The translations under genes were made by a program, and so were the position numbers. Below are positions 26,201-35,603 of a DNA stretch of 64,000 bases, in pieces. Each line of letters begins with the position of its first letter. The stretch's first letter is position 1. The notes beneath the pieces were generated by a model. The model was not told the origin of the DNA. It did not search any database and saw nothing but the letters and a program-made list of their open reading frames with translations. The stretch comes from Perognathus longimembris pacificus (taxonomy: Eukaryota > Chordata > Mammalia > Rodentia > Heteromyidae), in the NCBI RefSeq assembly GCF_023159225.1, contig NC_063181.1, forward strand, positions 18,998,073 to 19,062,072. The letters are read 5' to 3'.

Positions 26201-27779
26201 TCTTACCACTTGCCTGTCAGTATAACTCAGCAATAACAAGTTCTCCAATTAAATTTCAAACCTGTTATTTACATAAAGTAAAATACCATTGACAACATTA
26301 TCTATATAACTGTTTTATATTAACTGGACTGACACTATTATGTGTAAGGGGTTAGAGAAGTAAAATATGTTTGTGTAAGAGTGAACATTTAGAAAATAAA
26401 TTAGAAATAAATTTAGAAAATAAAAGCAATGAGGGAGCAATAGGGATGGAGGAAAATACAGAACAGTTTGTACAAAGTAGAAGACACACTCCATAGAGCT
26501 TATATCTGCTAGGGTCTATCAGTATAAGACATACTCTCCCCTAACCCAGGTCCTTTCAGATCCTTGGGATAATCAGAGGCAGCTGTCAGGGAGAGGCTGG
26601 GTGGGTCCTGTGGAGTCAATGCAGTTCCCTGGTGTTGGACTATTCTTACCATGTGCTGAGAATGTACAATGTCCTTTGAGGATGGAATGTGAGGTCTCAG
26701 AGCATGGCTAGCAGTCAGAAAGCACTTGATCACTTCTGCACTTAGTCCTTGCCCAGCTCTAGGCATCCAGTTGTGGCGCTGGTTAGAGGAGTGACAGGGT
26801 GGGTCCTGTCACCAGATGCTCTGTTCTAAGGGAGAGGTTCATGAACTTCTTTTAGATTCAAATAAGGACCAAGAACAGCCCCCACTCCCACTCCCACTCC
26901 CAAATGTGATGTAGCAGCTGCTTCCTGTGCATTCCTTGAATGGAATAAAGACCCAGACACAAAACATGTCCTCTAGCTATCTGGCTTCCTATAGTTTCTT
27001 TGGTTTCAGATTATTTCCTCAGCTAAAGATCTCATGTCCTCATACTTGGTTAGGCTGGGTGGTAACTAGGGAATTAAGTAACTTATTGCAATGCAGATGT
27101 GTGCGTGCCCTATAGTTGCTGTATACCTTTTGTGTGGGGACAAGGCAAATATCCACTGCAATGTAGTTTTACTTACCTACAGGTGCAGGTCAGAAATGTG
27201 GATGTTTATGTTATCCTTTTCCTGGAGGTCTCTTGTGGGCTAACAGAGTCCAGTTCATATGCTGAATGGTTTGTTCCTAGAGTTGCTGGCTACAGCATCT
27301 GTCTTGTACTGCACAAAAATAAACATCACCTGGTCAGGCTTGCTGAGCGATAATGAAGATGCTTTGTTTGAAGGGAGGCTGGAATGGATGACTTTTGCCA
27401 GAAACAAAACACAAAACAAAAAAAAAACAAAAAATAAAGAAAAGGAAAGGAAAATATCAAATCTCATCTCGACTGGAAAGGTTGAGGAAGAGAGTAGAAT
27501 GCCTCTGCCCAGAAGTTTCTGCACAATTGGAAAAGGTATTTTCTTCTTTGTTGCTGTTATTTCTTATAGAAATGTAAAGGCTTGTCATTTTTGTTGTCTG
27601 TGGACACTTATTAACTAGACTTTTGCTTATGACTTCCCTTTACTTTGTGCCTAGCTTTCCCTGAAGCTACATACCTGTGGGTTTATTTCAGGTCCACAGA
27701 GAAAGGCAAGGACTTCATATCAGCAATTCATTATTCCCCATCCCTGATTCTTATTTTTTAAAAAATCAAGTAAACTTTT
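26201..27779. other. unidentified, less AT-rich stretch
   Basis: Between 26.5 and 27.3 kb the sequence is noticeably less AT-rich than its surroundings, with several CTGGGTGG-type patches and a short CCCACT repeat (26881-26902). Frames at 26509-26766 (minus) and 27259-27618 (plus) show no domain. An A-rich tract lies at 27405-27460. It could be an old L1 5'UTR or another retroelement, but I cannot name it. Confidence 0.3.
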
Positions 27780-29230
27780 TCTTTTTACTTTTTACATTTT
27801 ATTGGTATTTACAAGATGTACAAAGGATTTTCATGTGATATTTCTGTACCTATAAAAATGTACCCCAGTCAAATTCATTCCCTCTTATAATTTTCCTTTA
27901 TTTACTTTCCTTAAGATAATTTCAACACTTCAGTTGTTCTATTTTTATACATGTGCACAAAGTACTTCTATGATATCTCCCTTGACCTTCTCATTCCATT
28001 CTTTGGCATCTTCTTGGTGTGCACTCCCAAACAGAATCTGTTTGCACCCCTGCCATTCTTTTTGAATGATTAACTTTTCATATGAGAGTAAGCATGGGAT
28101 ATTTCTCTTCTCTGTCTGATGTGTTTTATTAAACGTGAAGGTCTCTAATGACACCAAATTTTCTGCATATGCAAGAATTTCATTTTTCCCAATGGCTGAA
28201 TGTGTGTGTGTGTTTGTACATTTTCTTTGTCCATTCATTGATAGATAGGCATTTCATTTCGTCCCATAGTTTGGCTATTGTGAATAGTGCTGCTGAAAAC
28301 AAAAAGAACATGCAAATAACTCTATTGTATACTAACATATTTCTTCATGACTTATATTCTTGATCCCTGCCCAGAAACAATAAAGCAGGATTATATGATA
28401 GTTCCATAATTAGTGTTTTTCATGGAAACTGATTCCCATAGTGACTACATTAATTTCTATGCACACCAACAGCGTATAGATGTCTCTTTTACCCACATCA
28501 TCACCATCATTGGTTGTTTGTTTTCTTGGTAATAGCCATTCTCACTGGGATGGAATATCAATGGGATTTTGGTTTGCTTTTCCATGATGTCTAAGGATTA
28601 ATATTTTTCATGTACTTATTAGCCACTTGTACTTCTTTTGAACAGTTCATTTTCCCCTATATCAATTAGATTATTTATTAGGGTCTTAGATTTGTTCTTT
28701 CATTGTTTATTTTTAGGACTTTTTACATATTGTGGACATTAATCATTTATTTGATGAATAATTGACCCATCTTAGTCTGTTTCCTATTTGATGCGATTGC
28801 ATATTTTTAATTTTGTTCTTATTTTCTGGGCACTTGAATTTCTATTCAGAAAAGCATGACCTTTGAATTCATCTTTATTCCCTATACCTAGATTTCCCCT
28901 AGTGGTTTCAAAGATTGGGGAATTACACTGAGCATTTTGATCCACTGGGAAGGGATTTTGAAAGCCAGTTTCATCTTTCTACATGTGGCTCTGCAAATTT
29001 CCCAATTCCATTCGTTGAAGAGACTCTCATTTTTTAAACTAGCTTTAAGGAAATCAGATGGCTAAAGCTATGTAGGCTTATTTCTATTCCACTGATATTC
29101 ATGCTCAAGTTATTTTATGTTAGCACCACGCTACAGTGCTATAGTATGTGGTAGACTTCTTGCCTTGGGGTTCACAAACTTGATTTCATCTCTGAGGTTT
29201 TGAAAGTAGATTCAGTACAATAAGGTGATT
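27780..29230 (-). mobile_element. ancient L1 remnant (ORF2 end and 3'UTR)
   Basis: Minus-strand L1. The 3'UTR lies at 27.78-28.2 kb. The ORF2 C-terminal landmark complementary to AGTTTGGCTATTGTGAATAG is at 28270-28289. The block complementary to ATTCTCACTGGGATGGAAT is at 28536-28555. RT-proximal sequence follows (GCACCACGCTACAGTGCTAT) to about 29.2 kb. It is heavily mutated with no frame left and resembles an old eutherian L1. Confidence 0.65.
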
Positions 29231-30856
29231 TCTAGGTCATTTCTGATAAATCTCAAAGATGGTTAAAAAATCTAATGTCTGTTATAAAAATCGCTAGAGC
29301 TTTGTTATTGAGAAATTAGTGAAAATCCTTCTGGGTGAAAAGATAAGTTGGAATTGGCTTACATTTTTCAATCCTCCTGAGTAGCTTCATTCAATAAGTA
29401 ATATAAAGATGCTTATTTCCTGAGATTGTGCCATCTCTACAAACTGTTACCTTTAAAAGATAGACAAATTAGATTTCCTACATTAATATTCTAGGGTTAT
29501 AATTTTAAAGCATATTCCTACATTTTATGATTCTTCTCATAAACTGATTGATTGGAATGGGGGAGGGCACAAAACAATCACAAATAACTTGAGTCCAGAT
29601 CTACTTTCAGTGACAAAGATTGCATTAGCTCAGCCTCTTTCTGTTTAGTGAGGTGTAAACTAATTGCTTCTTTGGCCTGCCTTTCCCTAGACTTTAGAGT
29701 TAATGAATATAAGATGATGTAAAGGCGAGCTGCTCAGGCCTCCAAGCTCAAATTTTAAATAAGGTCATTTTAAAGACTATTTTTACTAGCTAAAAGAAAA
29801 GACTTTTTCACAGGGAGATCTAATTTCTTTTAATCTCTCCTATTTAGTCTTTCCTCATGAGTTTTTCTAGAATTACTGATTATCAGTTCAGGTTCTGGTT
29901 TTTTTTACTCTCTTTCCCAAGACTCCACTTTTATTTTTCCATCTAAATAATTGGATCTTAAAACTACAGTAAATCCATTTTAAACAAGCTTCTTTTTGTC
30001 CTGTAAAGTTTTTGACAACAGTATAACAAGACTCAGCAAAGGTTGTAATTGTAGAAGTAGCACCTTTTAGGTAATAAACTAGGAAACAAAATTGATAAAA
30101 CTTTCTAATGCAAAGTAGGCTTACTGTATTCACTGTTGGCTCCCAGATGGACTCATTATTGAATAATCTGCCCACCTCTTTCCCTTTGGAATTCTTTTAT
30201 GATTCTTGTTAATATTGCACCACCTTAAGCCTTGGATATCATCTCCAGAGGGCATTCCATATTCAATTTGCTCTTATTCTTCTGGCCTCTTTATGTTCTT
30301 CCCATGTAGACTTTACTAAGAAAACTTTCTAGAATAAAGGTAATTCTTTAGTCTTCCTACCTAGAGTTTAAGGATGTAGAATATTACATATGTCAATGAT
30401 GGTATCTCCACACATAAAAGATTACTTGGAAGCCTTTAGTCCTTCAGTTGGTGATTAATACCTATATATTTTTAAGACAGAACAAAATCAAATTGTGTAA
30501 TACCCATATACTTGGAGCCTTTTTGTGATTGAAGTGTTTTATTCCTGTCTCTATTCCTCAGCCCCTGTACAGTAAACCACTCCCTGACATCACATCCTCT
30601 CACTTGATACTCTGTCTCATTACAGAAGCAAAGCAATGAGGCTACGTGGTCATTAGATGAGATCTCTGAAACCTGGAGGCAAAACCCATCTTCCTCCTTT
30701 AAACTGTTCCTTCCAGGCAATTGTCACAGTGCTGAAATGTTGGCAAACCATAAACTTAAAATAGCTTAAAATAAGTTCTGCATAATTCACTCTTGATTTT
30801 AAGAAGTCAAAAAAAATTTTAAAAATTAAATAGGAAAAAAAGACATTGGGGAGACT
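29231..30856. other. AT-rich non-coding stretch
   Basis: No gene or named repeat is recognised. Frames at 29888-30175 and 30472-30720 (both minus) lack any domain. Confidence 0.4.
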
Positions 30857-31085
30857 GGGCACCAGAGGTTCATGCCTGTAATCTTAGCTACTCAGGGGAC
30901 TGAGATCTGAGGATTGCAGTTCAAAGCCAGCCAGGACAAGAAAGTCCATGAGACTCTTCTCCAATTAACCAGAAAAGGGCTGGAAGTGGAGCTATGGCTG
31001 AACTGGCAGAATGCCTTTAGTGAAAAAGCTACGAGATGGCATCCAGGCCTGAGTTCAAGACTCAGGACCTGCATGCGCACAAAAT
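30857..31085 (+). repeat. composite SINE, 7SL/B1-like left + Geo-like right
   Basis: The clearest plus-strand copy of the composite. The left part has CATGCCTGTAATCTTAGCTA, ACTGAGATCTGAGGATTGCA and TTCAAAGCCAGCCAGGAC. The linker is AAAGTCCATGAGACTCTTCT and CCAATTAACCAG. The Geo-like right part has GCTGGAAGTGGAGCTATGG and a CCTGAGTTCAAG B-box-like motif. Confidence 0.8.
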
Positions 31086-31089
31086 AAGA

Positions 31090-31297
31090 CATTAAGGATA
31101 AACAAACAGATGGAAGCAATACTTACAAAACCATTTGGTACAAACCAACTAACTGTACAACTCATGGTGGTGGAGGAGAGGGAAATGGGGAGGGGGAGGG
31201 GAAAATGAGGGAGGAGGTAAAAACTTGGATAAGTAATGTATTTGCCTTATATATGAAACTGTAACCCCTCTGTTATTCACTTTGACAATAAAGAAAA
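31090..31297 (+). mobile_element. L1 3' tail, first tandem copy
   Basis: It starts GGAAGCAATACTTACAAAAC and passes through a G-rich tract (GGGGAGGGGGAGGGGAAAAT). It ends GAAACTGTAACCCCTCTGTT, GACAATAAAGAAAAA. It matches the 3' end of the 20.37 kb element and carries its own AATAAA. Confidence 0.65.
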
Positions 31298-31312
31298 ATA
31301 AATAGAAAAAAA

Positions 31313-31510
31313 TTAAGACCTGTACAACTCATGGGGGAGAGAGGGAAATGGGGAGGGGGAGGTGGGGGAAAATGAGGGAGGAGGTAACAAGTTGTATAAG
31401 AAATGTACTTCAGAGGGACAAGGTAACAAACACTACAAGGAATGTATCCAATGCCTAACGTATGAAACTGTAACCTCTCTGTACATCAGTTTGATAATAA
31501 AAATTTGAAG
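31313..31510 (+). mobile_element. L1 3' tail, second tandem copy
   Basis: Starting at CTGTACAACTCATGGGGG, the same tail repeats immediately downstream of the first copy and ends GTAACCTCTCTGTACATCAG, TTGATAATAAA. A third partial piece (GAAATGTACTTCACTTTGAC) follows at 31519. This may be tandem duplication or insertion of one copy into another's A tail. Confidence 0.6.
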
Positions 31511-31549
31511 AAAAAAAAGAAATGTACTTCACTTTGACAATAATGAAGA

Positions 31550-32010
31550 TGGGGAAAAAGAAGTAATTCTTACTGAATTTCAGTAGAAATTTGCAATATT
31601 TAGAGTTAGACTTGTTATTAAAGTGACTGATTAAATTCCACAAAGAACTGGGCAGATTGACAACTCTCAGAATGCTATGCATTATTATTTCAATTCTCAT
31701 TTTTCTTTCATGAAATATACTTATATTTTTCTAGTTGAATTGAACATCTCCAGTTAATATGGTAGGATGTAAGAATCAAATAACTTTTAAGTTTGTGAGC
31801 TACACAAAAATACTTGAAAGTCTGAGAAATCTTTTTTGTAAAAATGTATACATTGCAGTTGTAATTTTAGGGGGTAATGGGAAGTTGAGCTCTTTTGACA
31901 AAGACTAAAATTTAAATAAAACTGTAATGCCTGTGTTTGGGCATAATAGGTTGGTCCTACATAAAGACATCCATTTCTTGCTTGCTTTTCTCTTCATACT
32001 TCTCATACTT
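31550..32010. other. AT-rich non-coding stretch
   Basis: Nothing recognised. Confidence 0.4.
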
Positions 32011-32014
32011 CCTA

Positions 32015-32216
32015 CTTTTTTTTTTTTAAATCCTGGGCCTTGGACTCATGACCTGTGCACTGTCCCTGGCTTCTTTTTGCTTAAGGCTAGCACTCTGCCA
32101 CTTGAGCCACAGCACCACTTGTAGCCGTTTTCTATATACCTGGTACTGGGGAAACGAACCCAGGGCTTCATGTATGCGAGGCAAGCACTCTTGCCACTAG
32201 GCCATATTCCCAGCCC
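32015..32216 (-). repeat. IDL-Geo-type SINE
   Basis: Minus-strand copy with both monomers and a T-run (A tail) at 32015-32027. It carries more substitutions than the 14.0 and 21.9 kb copies, including in the B box (GGGTTCGTTTCC on minus). No target duplication is visible. Confidence 0.88.
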
Positions 32217-32249
32217 TAAATATTCCTAAATAGGTACTGCCCCCAAGCC

Positions 32250-32482
32250 CTTTTTTGCTTTTTCAGGTAGGGTCTCATGTTTTGCCAGGAGCCTGCCTCA
32301 AACCATGATCCTTCCACTCATGCCGCCTGAATTGCTTGGACTAAAGGCATGGACCATTGGTGGCTTATATGCTGAGTTGGGGTCTTGCAATCTTTTTCAC
32401 CAGGGCTAGTCATAAACCAAAATCCTCCCTATTACTGTCTGCTGAGTAGCTGGAACTATAGGAGAATACCACTGCACCCCAA
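32250..32482 (-). repeat. 7SL/B1-like composite SINE
   Basis: The minus strand contains two 7SL-like segments: ATAGTTCCAGCTACTCAGCA near 32.45 kb and GGCGGCATGAGTGGAAGGAT with CAGGCTCCTGGCAAAACATG near 32.3 kb. This suggests a dimeric or composite SINE, old and diverged. Confidence 0.5.
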
Positions 32483-33273
32483 CTGTCATACAGCCTGTAA
32501 GGGAAACACTGGGGACATTCTTTAATCTAATATTAAGTAATTTAACTATCAAGTGTAATTCCATGAAAATAGAACCTATTCTCTTGGCTAGTATCTTAAA
32601 AGTCCCAATCAGGACTTGAAGATTTTTTTTTTTATATTCTCTACTGGACATTCATTCAGAAATAAATGCTTTTAGCAGATGAAATATTTTCTTCGCTTAA
32701 CATGCTGTACTTCAGATATTTTGTTGCTCTGATATCTTTTTACCACTTTTGGAGGCAGCTGTAGAATTAATGTGTTCTTATACTTGAGCCAGATTATTAG
32801 AAACAGACTTGTAACACCTAGACTGTCTTAGTCATCGAGCCAAGTATTATACCTAGAACAATGCCAAAAAAGAGTGCTAACCAACAAAAGAACAAAGTTC
32901 TCCATGCAGCTGCAATAATCATTGAAAATCCATTACCTTATGTCTCTCTGCTCCGCTCTGATAATCTGTTGGACAAATGGTTTGGAACTTTGTTCATACT
33001 TAGCAGATGTAAATGGACATGAAATGCATGCTACTTTATACACAGTGCCAAAAGATTGTTTGACTCATAGACTACCAAAAATAACTTTCAAAGGTAAATG
33101 GTAATAAGGGAAGAAAGAACTATTAGGGAAATGTATTTCTATAATATGATGGCAGGAAGGAGAAAATTCATAGTCTGAGACAAAAGGGAAACAATTCAGA
33201 AAATAAAGAACTATAAGAATGATAAAACCAAAACTCTACTGTACTAGTTAATACTTTAACTTTGTATTAGGTT
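32483..33273. other. AT-rich non-coding stretch
   Basis: No gene or named repeat is recognised. Confidence 0.4.
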
Positions 33274-33483
33274 AAAAACATGCTATTGAGGGGTTGGGAA
33301 TATGACCTAGTGGCAAGAGTGCCTGCCTCGTATACATGAGGCCCTGGGTTCAATTCTCCAGCACCACATATACAGAAAACGGCCAGAAGTGGCGCTGTGG
33401 CTCAAGTGGCAGAGTGCTAGCCTTGAGCAAAAAGAGGCCAGGGACAGTGCTCAGGCCCTGAGTCCAAGCCACAGGACTGGCCA

Positions 33484-33516
<33 letters not shown>

Positions 33517-33527
33517 CATGCTATTGA
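33274..33527 (+). repeat. IDL-Geo-type SINE with target duplication (reference copy)
   Basis: The cleanest plus-strand copy. The body is 33290-33511, flanked by the direct repeat AAAAACATGCTATTGA (33274-33289 and 33512-33527). The ID monomer has box A TGACCTAGTGG (33303-33313) and box B GGTTCAATTCT (33347-33357). The second monomer has TGGCTCAAGTGG (33398-33409). The tail is an A-rich CAAAA/CAAA run. Both monomers look tRNA-like, and Pol III transcription would start from the ID boxes. Confidence 0.95.
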
Positions 33528-34119
33528 ATATAATACAGAATGAAACTATGTATAACGAAATTGCACTTGGTTTATCTTGAAATTTAAATGCATTTAGTGT
33601 TTGTATTTAACACAGAGACAGCATTAATAAAAATAATCTACATACTGAGAACCAATATACTCCTTATGAAAACAACCAATTTAGGAGACAGATTTGCTAC
33701 ATTTACTTAAAAGTAAGCCATATTCTAGACCAAAGCTTTCCAATACTCTAAAACATTATTCACCAACGTAAATATCTGATACACCATGTAAATAATTTTT
33801 AATTTTCTGATACCTCCAATAAAGTAAAATACAATAAGTGAAATTATTTGAAAGTATATTTGGCTTAACTTGGCATATCTAAAATGTGATTTTTAGCATA
33901 TAAGCAATATTAAAATCCATTTACAAATATTTTACAAAGTTTTGTTCTAGTGTATATTTTATACTCAAAACTTAAATGTCTTGGTCCAGATGTTAAATTT
34001 TTACCTGAATCACCTCATCTGTATTTACACTATATAATTTGCAGTATAAAATACATGGAAGTACTCAGATTAGTCCAAATGTATCCGCACATTTTTTCTT
34101 TTTTGCCTTTATTTTTATT
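33528..34119. other. AT-rich non-coding stretch
   Basis: Nothing recognised. Confidence 0.4.
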
Positions 34120-34200
34120 CTTAAATTTTTATTTTAGTAATTCTAAGAATTGAACTCAGGGCCTACCACTTGTTGTGCAAGTACTTGGTCACTTAGAATA
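34120..34200 (-). repeat. degenerate ID-like SINE fragment
   Basis: The plus strand has GAATTGAACTCAGGGCCTAC and then TTGTGCAAGTACTTGGTCAC. This is the complement of a B box and A box of an ID-type element with a T-rich left edge. Confidence 0.4.
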
Positions 34201-34804
34201 AATTCCCAATTCTTAGAAGAGGTCTACCATGTCTGCTGATAGGAATGTGTACTAGACTGCTTCTTCCTGGAATAAGTTTCACTTTGATGCAAAAAATTTA
34301 ACATATTTCTAACCCTAATCTGAACTCTAATATTGTTTCTAACTCAACCTGAATCTTAACACAGAAATATACTCACTTTCCTTCATTATTTGCATATCAT
34401 GTACTTGCAATTTTTAATATATAATGCAGATCTAACCAATCCTCTCCTTTTCTTAACTCTAATACTAACCCTACCTTTACTGGAATATTCACTTTTAAAT
34501 TCAGGATCATAATACCTACATAATGAAACTAAAACAAACACACTCAATGTCATGAATCCTAAATTGGTCTCCACACCTTGTGAAAGGATACAGTGGAAAT
34601 CTGAATTTTCCCTTTTCCCTAACTATAACCCTAAGAGAAATTAATGGTAAACCTAGTAATAATTATTTCTGAATTTTAAAGATTATATGAGTGCTCTCTT
34701 TTAGGTCAGTTCCAGCTTTGATTCCACTTCTCTGTCCAAAACTTACATTCAGTGTAACTGTAACCTTTACCAGTTTCAAAATTCTAACCCCAACCCCTTC
34801 CAAA

Positions 34805-34823
34805 CCCCTAACCCTAACCCTGG
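34805..34823. repeat. short interstitial telomere-like tract
   Basis: CCCCTAACCCTAACCCTGG, about three hexamers of the vertebrate telomere repeat in C-rich orientation. It is the least degenerate point of the array. Confidence 0.7.
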
Positions 34824-35194
34824 TTAAATCCCACATCTCCTAGTAACAACAACAAATAAAAACTGTCGTTTTCACTCATCCTAGGTTTAGCAACATTCGT
34901 TCTCCATAAAATAACTTGCTAGTTTGATTTCAGCCTTACTCATTTTTTGAACCGAACCCTAAATTTAAAGAATCCTAATTTTGAAAAAAACCATAAACTA
35001 AAAGTGCAGAGTCCTAAGAAAAACACTCTGGTTTACAGTGATTCTAACTTATACTGAGCAGCCACTTTCTAAAATCAGTATTTCTTTAATCTAAAACCTA
35101 ACCTATTTCTAATCCTAATCTTAATTCTGGTTGTAACTAATATCATTAACTCTAATTTTATTTATAATCTTGAAAACTCACAAGGAAATATATT

Positions 35195-35603
35195 TGTTAG
35201 GATTGCCTCGGTGGAAAAAAATGGCCCTGTTCCTTTGTGTCTCAGCTCCCACCCCCCCACCCCCCACTTTGCACAGTGGCCCCTTCCCCAGAAACCTCTC
35301 CTATTCCTATCCCAGGTGACTGCATGCCTGGAGTCAGTAGGCGGTCCCCCAGGCTGTGAGGTCTTCCTAGCGGCCACACCTACTCCCTTGCCTTATCCCT
35401 ATATATTAGTCTCCATCATTGGCTCTGCCCATTTTGGCCCCTTGCCCCTTGCAGCCTTTCCCTCTTTCCCTTCCCTTTGCCTTCCCTTGCAATCCTTGCA
35501 GCCCCTGTCCTCCTCCATCTTGTGTAGGCTAGCAGTATGCTCTCCCCACAATAAACTCTTTCTGCCTGAGCCATGTGGCAGTCTCCTTTCGCTGGACCTG
35601 ACA
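35195..35603 (+). mobile_element. probable solo LTR inside the tandem array
   Basis: A 409-bp stretch breaks the second array unit and has LTR hallmarks. It starts TGTTAG and ends CTGACA (near-complementary ends, TG..CA). A TATA-like TATATATTA lies near 35400. An AATAAA lies at about 35551, followed by a short R/U5-like end. Its base composition (C- and CT-rich) differs from the array. I cannot find a clean 4-6 bp target duplication, and about 20 bp of the array seem to be missing at the left edge, so the boundaries may be off. No viral coding sequence is present. Open frames here (35211-35651 plus, 35399-35665 minus) are incidental. Confidence 0.5.

Noticed and set aside
33290..33511. tRNA gene
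   Set aside because: It has A and B boxes but does not fold to a full tRNA and carries a second monomer, an A tail and target duplications, so it is a SINE.
34805..34823. A true chromosome end
   Set aside because: Only about three intact hexamers occur. The array is degenerate and flanked on both sides by ordinary SINE- and L1-bearing sequence.
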